Assembly (NCBI GenBank): GCA_035508795.1
Contig: DATJMJ010000068.1
Location: 3,126-67,125 of the forward strand
Direction of reading: 5' to 3'
DNA: 64,000 nt
Source of the DNA: DATJMJ01 sp035508795
Lineage (GTDB): Bacteria > Actinomycetota > Acidimicrobiia > Acidimicrobiales > Palsa-688
Shown here one piece after another: positions 17,680 through 26,140 of this stretch. The position numbers were made by a program, and so were the translations under genes. Below the pieces are notes generated by a model. That model was given only the letters and a program-made list of their open reading frames with translations. It did no database searches and was not told where the DNA came from. Each line of letters begins with the position of its first letter. The first letter of the stretch is position 1.

Positions 17680-18963
17680 ATGACCTCCGGCAAGCGCCTG
17701 GGAGGAGGCTACCGGCCTCTCGGGCCGGGACGTTCGGCTCTCGGGCCGGGACGTTCGGCTCTAGGACCGCGCGGCGGCTCCTGCCGAATTGGATTAATCG
17801 CCACCCTGACGACAGACGCGCCAAACAAATCTCTCGACCGGACCAGCGCAGTTGAGTCGCGCTTGTCGCAACGACGGTTGGCCGGGGCCGTAGGGGCTAT
17901 TGCGTTCAGCGGCTTTTTCGCGCTGTGGCTGGGGCTGCGCATTGGCGGGACCGAGCCGGTGAGGGATTTTGACGACATTGCAACAGCGCTCGCTGCGCTC
18001 GCTGCGGCCCTTAGCTGCATGCGCGCCGCGATCCGCCAACACGACAGGTCGCGCCGGTTCTGGTCCCTCCTGGCGATGGCTTGTGGCGCCTGGACGTTTG
18101 CCGAAGTGGTTTGGGCCGTTTACGACATAGTCCTAAGAGTCCCGGTGCCTGTGCCCTCCTGGGCCGACCTCGGCTACCTCGGTGCCATCCCTCTTGCAGC
18201 CGCAGCCTTGCTATCGCACCCGGCAGTGAGGAGGGCGAGGCAAGCCAGGGCAAGGGCGTCACTGGACGCCGTCCTCCTGGCTACGGCTCTCCTTTTCATC
18301 AGCTGGTCGTTCGTGCTTGGCCCCCTGTGGCGGCACTCAGATCTGGGCTCGTTGGGCTGCGTGGTGGCGATTGCGTACCCCTTCGGCGACATCGTCATGC
18401 TTTTCCTCGTCGTGACCGTCATCCGCCCGGTTCGCGTCGCCGATCGTTTCGGGATGTGGTGCGTCCTGGCCGGTATTGTCGCAATGGCCATCTCTGACAG
18501 CACGTACACGGGGCTCGTCGAGGCCGGCAAGTACTCGTCGGGGGACATGGTGGACGTCGGCTGGGTCGTCGCGTACCTCTGCCTCGCGCTCGGCGCGTTC
18601 GGCACGGGTGGTACGCCGGCGGGGAGGCCGGCGCGGCGGCCGAGCCAAGCTCGTCAGGCGACCGGCGCCCCGGGTGTTATGCCCCTCAGCTCTACGGTGG
18701 CGAGTTTCGTCCCCATCCTCGCCGCACTGGTGTCGGTGGCAGTCGAGCACGCGCTTGGCAGAAAGCTCCCTCCGTTCGACTGGGCACTTGCACTGGCGTT
18801 GACGCTGTTGGCGCTCGCCCGCCAAGGCCTCGGCCTTTGGGACGGGTGGCCGGGCCGCCCGCCCGCCACGAGCCGCTCCCCCGCCGCTAGCCGGTCCACC
18901 GCCCCTAGCCGGTCCACCGCCCCCAGCCTGTCTCCCTTCGGCAAAGGCCCGGCCGAGCCATGA
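17680..18963 (+). CDS. Multi-pass membrane protein, orphan sensory-type membrane module
   Basis: About 427 residues from the ATG at 17680; an in-frame start at 17605 would add 25 residues inside the repeat element. The first ~55 residues are low-complexity, with two copies of a 7-residue repeat (LGPGRSA) encoded by a 21-bp tandem repeat at 17719-17760. Conserved-looking sequence begins near SRLSQRRLAGAVGAI. About nine or ten helices follow, with FWSLLAMACGAWTFAEVVW and PSWADLGYLGAIPLA, features of membrane modules that precede GGDEF/EAL domains in actinobacteria. No cyclase or other output domain follows; it ends in Pro/Ser repeats (SRSTAPSRSTAPS). Stop overlaps the next ATG (ATGA). Confidence 0.7.
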   Translation: MTSGKRLGGGYRPLGPGRSALGPGRSALGPRGGSCRIGLIATLTTDAPNKSLDRTSAVESRLSQRRLAGAVGAIAFSGFFALWLGLRIGGTEPVRDFDDIATALAALAAALSCMRAAIRQHDRSRRFWSLLAMACGAWTFAEVVWAVYDIVLRVPVPVPSWADLGYLGAIPLAAAALLSHPAVRRARQARARASLDAVLLATALLFISWSFVLGPLWRHSDLGSLGCVVAIAYPFGDIVMLFLVVTVIRPVRVADRFGMWCVLAGIVAMAISDSTYTGLVEAGKYSSGDMVDVGWVVAYLCLALGAFGTGGTPAGRPARRPSQARQATGAPGVMPLSSTVASFVPILAALVSVAVEHALGRKLPPFDWALALALTLLALARQGLGLWDGWPGRPPATSRSPAASRSTAPSRSTAPSLSPFGKGPAEP

Positions 18964-19079
18964 GATCTCTTCGCAGCGCCAACAGGGCGTCCAATTTCAT
19001 TGTCATGATGCTCATGGCGGCGACAACCGTGGTGGCGTTCCTGGACCTCTACCTCCTCGGGTCCGGGCTGCCGCGCTGA
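18960..19079 (+). CDS. 39-residue single-helix membrane peptide, coupled to the upstream gene
   Basis: ATG at 18960 shares ATGA with the stop of the membrane protein before it; TGA at 19077-19079. Begins MRSLRSANRASNF, then one hydrophobic helix (IVMMLMAATTVVAFLDLYLL) and a short tail, a positive-inside single-pass peptide. The exact 4-base overlap and the composition switch support translation with the upstream protein, perhaps as a small subunit. Function unknown. Confidence 0.6.
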   Translation: MRSLRSANRASNFIVMMLMAATTVVAFLDLYLLGSGLPR

Positions 19080-19137
19080 ACAGGCGGCGGCGGGCCCCGG
19101 AATAGCAGATCCCCCGCGCCGCCGGTACGCTCGGCCG

Positions 19138-19689
19138 GTGCCCACCATCAGTGAGTCGGACGTCATCAAGGACGTCCTGATCGTGCAACCAGACCGGCAC
19201 GGCGACGAACGTGGCGTCTTTATCGAGACCTACCGGCGCAGCTGGTTCCCACTCGGCCGCGAGATGGTCCAGAGCAACCGTGCCGACCGCCAAGCCGGTG
19301 CCGTCGTCGGCCTCCATTACCACCTCCACCAGGCCGACTACTGGCTGGTGCCGCGGGGCCGGGCGCGCGTCGTGCTGCACGACCTGCGTGAGGGCTCTCC
19401 GACCGATGGGGCAACACTTTGCACGGACCTCGACGCCGACAACTCCTGCGGCCTCTTCATACCGCCAGGCGTGGCGCACGGCTTTGCGACCCTCTCCGAC
19501 CTGACCATCACCTACCTGGTCGACAGCTACTACAACCCCGCCGACGAGCTCGGCGTGGCGTGGGACGACCCCGACATCGCGGCGGACTGGGGCATCGAGG
19601 CCCCCGTCCTTTCCAAGAGGGACCAGTTCAACCCGAGGCGGTCCGAAATACCGGCTGCTTTGCGGCCCCACGCCGGGCTGAGGAGTTGA
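19138..19689 (+). CDS. rfbC: dTDP-4-dehydrorhamnose 3,5-epimerase-like protein
   Basis: 183 residues, GTG start. Cupin-fold RmlC family: DERGVFIETYRRSWFPLG near the start, VVGLHYHLHQADYW containing the catalytic-type His, IPPGVAHGFATLSDLTITYLVD. This step inverts C3 and C5 of dTDP-4-keto-6-deoxyglucose on the way to dTDP-L-rhamnose. rmlA, rmlB and rmlD lie 5-8 kb away on the other strand, completing the pathway within the window. The canonical 'GV(F)RGLHY' has become AVVGLHYHLHQ, so a related 3- or 5-epimerase is possible. Stop overlaps the cofD start (TTGA). Confidence 0.85.
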   Translation: MPTISESDVIKDVLIVQPDRHGDERGVFIETYRRSWFPLGREMVQSNRADRQAGAVVGLHYHLHQADYWLVPRGRARVVLHDLREGSPTDGATLCTDLDADNSCGLFIPPGVAHGFATLSDLTITYLVDSYYNPADELGVAWDDPDIAADWGIEAPVLSKRDQFNPRRSEIPAALRPHAGLRS

Positions 19690-20720
19690 GCGCAACGCCA
19701 CCCAGGCTGACCGCCCTCGCGGGGGGAGTCGGGGCCGCCCGCATGCTGCGCGGGCTGGTAGCGGTCCTCGGCGAGGAGGCGGTGACAGCGATAGTCAACA
19801 CGGGGGACGACACAATCCTGCACGGCCTGTACGTCAGCCCCGACATCGACACGGTCACCTACACGCTTGGAGGAGTAGGCAACCCCGAGACCGGGTGGGG
19901 ACTTTCCGGCGAGACGTGGGCGGTGATGGGAGCGTTGGCCGGGTTCGAGGCGGCAACGGGCGGCGCTTCCTCACGCGCCGGCGGCGGCGCCGGGCTCACA
20001 TGGTTCAACCTCGGGGACCAGGACCTGGCCACCCATCTCTACCGCACGGGACGGATGGCGGCGGGTGCCTCGCTTTCCCAGGTGACTGCGGAGGTCGCCG
20101 CTCGTTTCGGCGTGCGTTCCAGGATCCTCCCGATGTCGGACGAACGCGTCGAGACCAGGGTGACCGTCGACCTCGGCGAGGCGGCCACCCCCTTCGGTGG
20201 CCCGGGCGTGGTTGAGGTCGGCTTCCAGGAGTATTTCGTCGGTTTGCGGCACGGGGCCCCCGTAACGGCAGTCAGGTTCGCCGGCGCGGAGCAAGCTCTG
20301 CCCGCTCCCGGCGTCGTCGAGGCGCTGAAGGAGGCGGAGATCCTCGTGATATGCCCTTCCAATCCTGTCGTGTCGATCGGCCCCGTCCTGTCCGTCCCGG
20401 CCATCGCGGAGGCCGTCGCCAACCGGCGTGAAGACGTCGTGGCCGTATCTCCTATCGTCGCCGGGAAAGCGCTCAAGGGCCCCGCCGACCGGATGCTGGC
20501 CGAGCTCGGCTTCGAGGCTTCGGTCGTCGGTGTCGCCGAGATGTGGTCACCGTTCGCAAGCGTGCTCGTTGTGGACGTGGCCGATTCTCACCTTGCCGCC
20601 GAGGTGGAGGCGCGCGGGCTTCGTTGTGCCGTGGCGCCCTCGGTCATGTCCGGCCCGGTGCAAGCCGCGAACCTGGCGAGAGCCGTGCTCGCCGCCGGCG
20701 CGGCCGCTGCCGGCTTTTGA
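19686..20720 (+). CDS. cofD: 2-phospho-L-lactate (phosphoenolpyruvate) transferase, F420 biosynthesis
   Basis: 344 residues from TTG 19686, whose TTGA overlaps the rfbC stop; a longer in-frame start would run through rfbC in another frame. CofD/FbiA joins the phospho-lactyl or phosphoenolpyruvyl group to Fo, giving (dehydro)F420-0. Motifs: LAGGVGAARMLRGL at the N-terminus, IVNTGDDTILHGLYVSPDIDT, the GWGLSGET segment, LGDQDLATHLYRT, and ICPSNPVVSIGPVL. Length is normal for the family (about 310-345). cofE follows after 16 bases, so they form an F420 operon. Cytosolic. Confidence 0.93.
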   Translation: MSATPPRLTALAGGVGAARMLRGLVAVLGEEAVTAIVNTGDDTILHGLYVSPDIDTVTYTLGGVGNPETGWGLSGETWAVMGALAGFEAATGGASSRAGGGAGLTWFNLGDQDLATHLYRTGRMAAGASLSQVTAEVAARFGVRSRILPMSDERVETRVTVDLGEAATPFGGPGVVEVGFQEYFVGLRHGAPVTAVRFAGAEQALPAPGVVEALKEAEILVICPSNPVVSIGPVLSVPAIAEAVANRREDVVAVSPIVAGKALKGPADRMLAELGFEASVVGVAEMWSPFASVLVVDVADSHLAAEVEARGLRCAVAPSVMSGPVQAANLARAVLAAGAAAAGF

Positions 20721-20736
20721 GCCAAGGGGCGGGCAA

Positions 20737-21429
20737 ATGATCTCGCTCGTACCGGTCGAAGGCCTCGGCGAGGTTGTGCCCGGGGACGAGATCGCCGACC
20801 TCGTGCTCGGCGCAGCACAGCTCGAGGATTGGGACGTGCTCGTGGTAACGCAAAAGATCGTTTCAAAAGCCGAGGGCAGGTTGGCGCCCATCGACCCTGC
20901 CGACCCCGACGCCCGGCGGGAGCTCGTGCTGTCGGAGAGCACGCGGGTCTTGCGTGACCGGGACGGGCTTGTCATCTCGGAAACTTCCCATGGTTTTGTC
21001 TGCGCCAACGCCGGCGTGGACTTTTCCAACGTCGACGACGGTTGGGCCGCACTGCTGCCAGTCGACCCGGACCGCAGCGCGAGGCATATACGCGATGCTC
21101 TCCGCGCCCGCACCGGGCTGACGATCGGCGTAATAGTGTCCGACACTTTTGGCCGCGCTTGGCGCAACGGCCTCACCGATGTCGCAATAGGTTGCGCAGG
21201 GATCGCGGCCGTGGTTGACCTTCGCGGCACACAGGACGCCAATGGGCGGCCACTTTCTGTCACCGAGGTCTGCATCGCAGACGAGATCGCATCGGCCGCC
21301 GAGCTCGCCAAGGGAAAGGCCAGCGGGGTCCCGGCAGTGATCGTGCGCGGGGTCGACCGCCGCTGGTTCAGGGAGTCTTCAGTGAAAGCAGAGGTGGTCC
21401 GGCCGCACCAGCTGGACCTTTTCCGCTGA
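20737..21429 (+). CDS. cofE: F420-0:gamma-glutamyl ligase, single-domain
   Basis: 230 residues from ATG 20737, with AAGGGGCGGG just upstream. Adds gamma-linked glutamates to F420-0. Motifs: VTQKIVSKAEGR, SETSHGFVCANAGVD, PVDPDRSARHIRDAL, VSDTFGRAWRNGLTDVAIGCAG, which contain the metal/GTP-binding residues of CofE. In mycobacteria FbiB is a fusion of this domain with a C-terminal FMN nitroreductase-like domain of about 200 residues; that domain is absent here, as in archaeal CofE. Ends 5 bases before the converging galE-like gene. Confidence 0.93.
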   Translation: MISLVPVEGLGEVVPGDEIADLVLGAAQLEDWDVLVVTQKIVSKAEGRLAPIDPADPDARRELVLSESTRVLRDRDGLVISETSHGFVCANAGVDFSNVDDGWAALLPVDPDRSARHIRDALRARTGLTIGVIVSDTFGRAWRNGLTDVAIGCAGIAAVVDLRGTQDANGRPLSVTEVCIADEIASAAELAKGKASGVPAVIVRGVDRRWFRESSVKAEVVRPHQLDLFR

Positions 21430-21434
21430 GGCTT

Positions 21435-22412
21435 TCAACCGACCTTGGCCTTGTTGCGGGACCACTCGAGGACTGCGGCAGTGCCCTTGTCGAGCGTCGT
21501 CCACGGCTTCCACCCGAGGTGGATGGCGGCCCGGCCCGGGTCGAGCGAGCTGCGCTGGAGCTCACCCATCCGCGCCGGCGCGTAGATCGGGGCTTGGTCG
21601 AAACCTGCGCCGCGGGCCATCGTCCAGTACAGGTCGTTGACGCTTGTTTCGGTCCCGGTCCCGATGTTGCAGAGCAGCCCGCTCCCCCGCGTCGCCGCAC
21701 GTGAAAATGCGTCCACTACGTCGTCGACGTAGACGTAGTCGCGGGTCTGGGAACCGTCGCCGTAGATAAGGCAGGGCTCGCCTGCCAGGATCCGCCCGGC
21801 AAATATGGCTACCACGCCCGCCTCCCCGTGGGGGTCCTGGCGGGGCCCGTAGACGTTGGCCAGAGCGAGAGAGGTGTACTCGAGGCCGTGCAGCTCCCGG
21901 TAGGCGAAAAGGTAGTCACCGAAGCTCTTTTTTGCCACACCGTACGGTGACAGGGGTAGCTGCGGCGCCGACTCCTTGATGGGCAACTTGTCGGTATCGC
22001 CGTAAATAGTCCCGCCGCTCGAAGCAAAAACAAACTTGCGGGCCCCCGCTGCCCTCGCCCCTTCGAGCACCCTGAGCGAACCGACGATGTTGATGTCAGC
22101 GTCGAGGACAGGGTCGTTAACCGAGACCCGCACATCCTTTTGGGCGGCGAGGTGGAAGACCACCTCGGGCTTTCGCCTGGCCATCAGCCCGACGACGTCG
22201 GGCGAACGGATGTCGAGCTGGTGGAAATGAAAACGGCCGCTCCCATTGGCGCGTGCGTCTGCCAGGTTGGCAAGCGCTCCGGTCGAAAGATCGTCCACGA
22301 CGTCCACCGTGTGGCCTTCCGCAAGGAGGCGGTCCACGAGGGTGGACCCGATAAATCCGGCGCCACCGGTGACGAGCGCCTGCAACGGCGATTTTGCCGC
22401 TTGCACGCTCAC
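21435..22412 (-). CDS. UDP-glucose 4-epimerase-like NAD-dependent epimerase
   Basis: 325 residues, GTG start at 22412. Extended SDR: Rossmann GGAGFIGS at about 16-23, HLAAQKDVRVSV, FASSGGTIYGD with the catalytic Ser/Thr, and YGVAKK as the YxxxK motif, then ANVYGPRQDPHGEAGV. These are the hallmarks of GalE-type epimerases acting on UDP-hexoses or N-acetylhexosamines. It is last in the minus-strand run birA-rmlA-rmlB-rmlD-wbbL-hypothetical-this gene, 4 bases after the hypothetical. It likely supplies a nucleotide sugar (UDP-galactose or similar) to envelope glycan synthesis; exact substrate not readable. Confidence 0.85.
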   Translation of the reverse strand: MSVQAAKSPLQALVTGGAGFIGSTLVDRLLAEGHTVDVVDDLSTGALANLADARANGSGRFHFHQLDIRSPDVVGLMARRKPEVVFHLAAQKDVRVSVNDPVLDADINIVGSLRVLEGARAAGARKFVFASSGGTIYGDTDKLPIKESAPQLPLSPYGVAKKSFGDYLFAYRELHGLEYTSLALANVYGPRQDPHGEAGVVAIFAGRILAGEPCLIYGDGSQTRDYVYVDDVVDAFSRAATRGSGLLCNIGTGTETSVNDLYWTMARGAGFDQAPIYAPARMGELQRSSLDPGRAAIHLGWKPWTTLDKGTAAVLEWSRNKAKVG

Positions 22413-22416
22413 TGGC

Positions 22417-23337
22417 TTACTTGGCCTTGGTGGTGGCAGTAGAAGCCTTGGTGGTGGTCGTCTTGGCCTTTGTGATCGTGACCTTCGCGGTCGCGGGCTT
22501 GACCGTCGTCACGGTCGTCGTGGTGCCCGTGGAGGTCCCGGTGCTCGGCGCGCTCGTCGTGGTCTTGGTCGCGGGCGCAGTCGTCGGCGGCGTGACCGGG
22601 GCCGTCGTGGTGGTGGTGCCCCCGGTAGAGATCTCGTTGGTGAGCTTCGAGACGACCGATGCGGGGGGCTGGAGGATGTTGGGCGTCTTGTGCTTCGCGG
22701 CCGTGGGGAGGAACGCGATCGTCACGAGCTGGTCGTTTGCCAGCAGGACACCCGAGTCACAGTCCGGGTTGCAGGTGTCCTCGTAGCCGGCTTTCGTGTT
22801 GACCTCGTGCTTGTCCTGGAGCACCCCGTCGCTTTGGGGCTCGCTCGGAGACGACCAGGTCATCACGTAAACCGACCCGGGCTTGCCTTCGCAGGTATCG
22901 CCTGCCTGGTAGAGGCGGCCGCCAGGGGTCTCGATCTCGCCGGCGTTGAGGGTCATCCCGATCGAGCTGGCGAACTTGCCGAGCGTGGCGTTGTGGCCTG
23001 CGGCAGATTTGACCTTCGGCGAGATGTAGATGACGCCGTCGCCCTTCGTCGTGATGCCGTAAGGGTCCTTGGTCGTCTTGATGGGCGGCAAGAGCTTGCC
23101 GCACTCGTCGATCGCGAACCCCTCGAACCAGGTCGTGCCGACAGTCGGGGCAATGGTGCCCGCGTTGTTGACCTTGTTGTCCAGGTACTCGCGGCTGTTG
23201 TACACGCCGAGGACCCCGAGCAGCACGAGCAGCACGACGGCGAAGTAATAGGTCCAGGGGGGACGGGTGCCATACGCCCGGCTCCCACCCAGCCCGGCGG
23301 CGCGAGCGACCTTCTTTGACGAAGAGGCTTTTCCCAT
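22417..23337 (-). CDS. Membrane-anchored protein with Thr-rich C-terminal tail
   Basis: 306 residues. Basic start (GKASSSKKVARAAG), one membrane helix at about 30-45 (YYFAVVLLVLLGVLGVY), then an extracytoplasmic domain of ~190 residues: GTTWFEGFAIDECGKLLPP, GVIYISPKVKSAAGHNATLG and a DTCNPDCDSGVLL Cys cluster. The last ~75 residues are Thr/Ala/Pro/Lys repeats, a likely wall-spanning or glycosylated stalk. No family recognised with certainty. It sits between wbbL and the galE-like gene in the rhamnose run, so a wall-linked role is inferred. Cys residues may form disulfides outside. Confidence 0.72.
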   Translation of the reverse strand: MGKASSSKKVARAAGLGGSRAYGTRPPWTYYFAVVLLVLLGVLGVYNSREYLDNKVNNAGTIAPTVGTTWFEGFAIDECGKLLPPIKTTKDPYGITTKGDGVIYISPKVKSAAGHNATLGKFASSIGMTLNAGEIETPGGRLYQAGDTCEGKPGSVYVMTWSSPSEPQSDGVLQDKHEVNTKAGYEDTCNPDCDSGVLLANDQLVTIAFLPTAAKHKTPNILQPPASVVSKLTNEISTGGTTTTTAPVTPPTTAPATKTTTSAPSTGTSTGTTTTVTTVKPATAKVTITKAKTTTTKASTATTKAK

Positions 23338-23351
23338 AACGACCTGACAGG

Positions 23352-24275
23352 TTACCGTTCGGGCGCACGGGGCGTGGTGCGCCGGTTGAGCTGTTGGCGC
23401 TGGCCCGGGCCACTAAGGGGGCTCCGCCGGCCACTGAGCGCTCTCCGCAGGACCGTCACGGCGAAGCGGGCGGCGAGCCCAGGTAGGACGAACGCCAGCG
23501 CCCAGCGCTCGCCTCGGGGGACTGTCCGCCAGGCGAAGCGCCACATCGAGACGTGGTGCGCCAGCAGCATGCGGTAGGGGTGCCGGTCGGCGGAGACGCC
23601 CTGCACATGGACCACTTGAGCAGCCGGCTCGTAGGCCACCGCCCACCCTTTCTGCCTGAGGCGCCAGCAGAGGTCGACGTCTTCGAGGTACATGAAGTAG
23701 CTCCGGTCGAACCCGCCGACGGCCTCCCAGGCATCACGTCGAACGAGGAAGCAGCTGCCCGAGACCCAGTCGACGTCCCGGCGCTCCGTGTGGTCCCAAT
23801 CCGTCATCCGGTACCGCCTGGAAAAGGGGTTGCCCGGCCAGACCTGGCCCACGATGCCGTGCCCGAACGCCTCGAGGAGGTCAGGGAAGCGGCGGGCGGA
23901 CGGGTAGAGCTCGCCGTTCATGTCGACGATGCGCGGCCCGGCGAGGGCCACGTCCGGCCGGCTCTCCAGGAACCGCACCAGAGCCGCCACCGCTCCTGGG
24001 TAGACGACGACGTCCGCGTTGCACACGAGCAGGAGCGGTGCCGCGGTCAGGCGCGCCCCGATGTTGGCAGCGCTCCCGTAACCGAGGTTGCCACCTGTGG
24101 GCGCCCACCTCACCCCTGGGAACTCCTCGAGGAGCGCCATCTCGGAGCCGTCGCTCGAGGCGTTGTCCGCCACCACGACCTGCCCGACACCGCCCGACAG
24201 AAGGCTCCCCACGCAGGTGAGCAGGCATTGCCGGGTGTTGTAGTTGACGACAACGGCGCTGACAGCGTCGTTCAC
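23352..24275 (-). CDS. wbbL: WbbL-type rhamnosyltransferase (GT2)
   Basis: 307 residues from GTG 24275, sharing GTGA with the rmlD stop; longer in-frame starts run antisense through rmlD. GT-A fold: SAVVVNYNTRQCLL, VVADNASSDGSEMAL, TGGNLGYGSAANIG, VCNADVVVYPG, SGSCFLVRRDAW and YFMYLEDVDLCWRL with the catalytic ED. The NxGYG, GSCLLVRR, YFMYxEDVD and LAAHH-like elements match mycobacterial WbbL, which adds L-rhamnose from dTDP-rhamnose to GlcNAc-PP-decaprenol to make the arabinogalactan linker. Position directly after rmlD also matches. Whether this organism has arabinogalactan is unknown, so the acceptor is inferred. Confidence 0.85.
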   Translation of the reverse strand: MNDAVSAVVVNYNTRQCLLTCVGSLLSGGVGQVVVADNASSDGSEMALLEEFPGVRWAPTGGNLGYGSAANIGARLTAAPLLLVCNADVVVYPGAVAALVRFLESRPDVALAGPRIVDMNGELYPSARRFPDLLEAFGHGIVGQVWPGNPFSRRYRMTDWDHTERRDVDWVSGSCFLVRRDAWEAVGGFDRSYFMYLEDVDLCWRLRQKGWAVAYEPAAQVVHVQGVSADRHPYRMLLAHHVSMWRFAWRTVPRGERWALAFVLPGLAARFAVTVLRRALSGRRSPLSGPGQRQQLNRRTTPRAPER

Positions 24276-25153
24276 GTTGCCTGTACGGGTGGCGCCTGCG
24301 ACAGCAGGAACTTGACGACCCGTTCGAGCGGTAGGTGGTAATCGTCCAGCATGGGCCAGCCGAGCAGGCGCAGAGCGCAATTGTCGAGCACCGAGTTGGC
24401 GGGCCGGCGGGCGGGGCGAGGTGGGGACAGTTGCTCTGTCGTGATGGCTTCGACCCTTCGAGGGTCTTCCCCAGCGACCTCGAGCACGTCGCGGGCGAAG
24501 CCTGCCCACGTGGTCGCGCCCTGGTTGGTCACGTGGAAGGTGCCCGGGAGCCGCGCGATGGCCAGGTGCACCAAGGTGGAGGCGAGGTCGTCGGCAAAAG
24601 TGGGGCAACCTTTTTGGTCGTCCACGAACCGCAGCGGGCCAGGCGAAGCTGCCAGCCGCAGGACTGTTTTCACCATGTTTGCCCCGTAACGGCCGCAGAC
24701 CCACGAGCTACGGACGATCGTCGCGCCCGGCAGGAGAGCGGCGACCTCCCGCTCGCCTGCCAATTTGGACCGCCCGTAAACGCAAAGCGGCCGCGGCTCG
24801 TCCCATTCACGGTACGGCCCTGCCGCTTCGCCGTCGAAGACGTAGTCGGTCGAAATGTGGACCAGGTGAGCATCGACGGCGCGCGCCCCCTCCGCCAGGT
24901 TGCGCGGCCCGAGAGCGTTTACGGCAAAAGCCTTGTCCACTTCTTGCTCGCACGCGTCGACCGCAGTGAAGGCGGCCGCGTTTATCACCACCTCGGGCGC
25001 CCACTCGCCGATCACCTGAAGGGTGCGCTCCCGGTCCGAGACGTCGAGGTCGGCACGCGTCAGAGCCAGCACCGAGTGGTGGGGCGAAGCCGCCAGGGCA
25101 GCCTCGACCTCGTGGCCCACCTGGCCGCCGGCGCCTGTCAGCAGGGCCCTCAT
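24272..25153 (-). CDS. rmlD: dTDP-4-dehydrorhamnose reductase
   Basis: 293 residues from ATG 25153, sharing ATGA with the rmlB stop; an upstream in-frame start would add 13 residues inside rmlB. SDR fold: LLTGAGGQVGHEV at the N-terminus, NAAAFTAVDACEQ, HISTDYVFDGEAAGPYREWD, VYGRSKLAGE (YxxxK) and RSSWVCGRYG, all diagnostic of RmlD. It reduces dTDP-4-keto-L-rhamnose to dTDP-L-rhamnose with NAD(P)H. Feeds wbbL, which overlaps its 3' end by 4 bases. Confidence 0.95.
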   Translation of the reverse strand: MRALLTGAGGQVGHEVEAALAASPHHSVLALTRADLDVSDRERTLQVIGEWAPEVVINAAAFTAVDACEQEVDKAFAVNALGPRNLAEGARAVDAHLVHISTDYVFDGEAAGPYREWDEPRPLCVYGRSKLAGEREVAALLPGATIVRSSWVCGRYGANMVKTVLRLAASPGPLRFVDDQKGCPTFADDLASTLVHLAIARLPGTFHVTNQGATTWAGFARDVLEVAGEDPRRVEAITTEQLSPPRPARRPANSVLDNCALRLLGWPMLDDYHLPLERVVKFLLSQAPPVQAT

Positions 25154-26106
25154 CTCAAAGGCTCCCACCACCAACGGTTTTCGAGGTACCACCTATAGGT
25201 GAGCGCTAGTGCCTCGTCGAGGTCGTGGCCGGGCGACCACCCCAGGGCGCGTACCTTTGCCGGGTCGACGCTGTAGCGGCGGTCGTGGCCCAAGCGGTCG
25301 GTGACGTAGTCGATCCGTTCCGGCCCGGCACCGGTGAGGGCAAGCAACTTGTCCACGAGCTTCCGGTTGGGCATCTCGTTACCCGCACCGATGTTGTAGA
25401 TTTCGCCGGCCTGGCCCTTGCGGAGCACGAGGTCGACCGCCGCGCAGTTGTCCTCCACAAAGAGCCAATCCCTCTGGTTCAGCCCGTCGCCGTAGAGCGG
25501 GACGTTCTTGCCGTCGAGCAAATTTGTCAGGAAAAGCGGCACCAATTTCTCCGGGTACTGCCACGGCCCGAAGTTGTTGGCGGACCGGGTGACAGCGACA
25601 GGCAGGCCGTAGGTCGTGAAATAGGAAAGCGCTATCAGGTCGGAGCCCGCTTTGGAAGCCGAGTAGGGTGAGCGGGGCTCGAGGCGGTCCTCTTCGGCCG
25701 AGCTTCCTTCGGGCACCGAACCGTACACCTCGTCGGTAGAGATATGGACCACTTTCCCGGTCCCCGCTTTGCGGGCGGCTTGCATTACGAAGTTGGTGCC
25801 GACGCAGTTGGTCATCGCAAAGTCCTCGGGCCCTGAGATCGAGCGGTCGACATGGCTTTCGGCCGCGAAGTGGACGACCGCGTCGTGGCCGTCGATGGCC
25901 CCTTCGAGGGCCGGGCGGTCACAGATATCGGCATGGACGAAGTGGTAACGGCCCGCGAACTTCTCCGCCACGTCCTTCAAAGTCGACAGGTTGCCGGCAT
26001 AGGTGAGCGCGTCGTAGACCGTTACCTCGTCGCCGGTATGCGAAAGCACCCAACGCACGTAGTTCGACCCGATAAACCCGGCCCCGCCGGTAATGAACAA
26101 CTTCAT
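25150..26106 (-). CDS. rmlB: dTDP-glucose 4,6-dehydratase
   Basis: 318 residues. MKLFITGGAGFIGSNYVRW at the N-terminus (NAD-binding), FAAESHVDRSISGPEDF, ISTDEVYGSVPEG with the T-D-E catalytic triad, YSASKAGSDL (YxxxK), TRSANNFGPWQYPEKLVP, RLGHDRRYSVDPAKV. These are textbook RmlB motifs. It converts dTDP-glucose to dTDP-4-keto-6-deoxyglucose. 34 bases after rmlA on the same strand, overlapped by rmlD. Normal length. Confidence 0.96.
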   Translation of the reverse strand: MKLFITGGAGFIGSNYVRWVLSHTGDEVTVYDALTYAGNLSTLKDVAEKFAGRYHFVHADICDRPALEGAIDGHDAVVHFAAESHVDRSISGPEDFAMTNCVGTNFVMQAARKAGTGKVVHISTDEVYGSVPEGSSAEEDRLEPRSPYSASKAGSDLIALSYFTTYGLPVAVTRSANNFGPWQYPEKLVPLFLTNLLDGKNVPLYGDGLNQRDWLFVEDNCAAVDLVLRKGQAGEIYNIGAGNEMPNRKLVDKLLALTGAGPERIDYVTDRLGHDRRYSVDPAKVRALGWSPGHDLDEALALTYRWYLENRWWWEPLR

Positions 26107-26140
26107 CTCTAAAAGCCTAAGGGCACGCCGGAGGACATCC

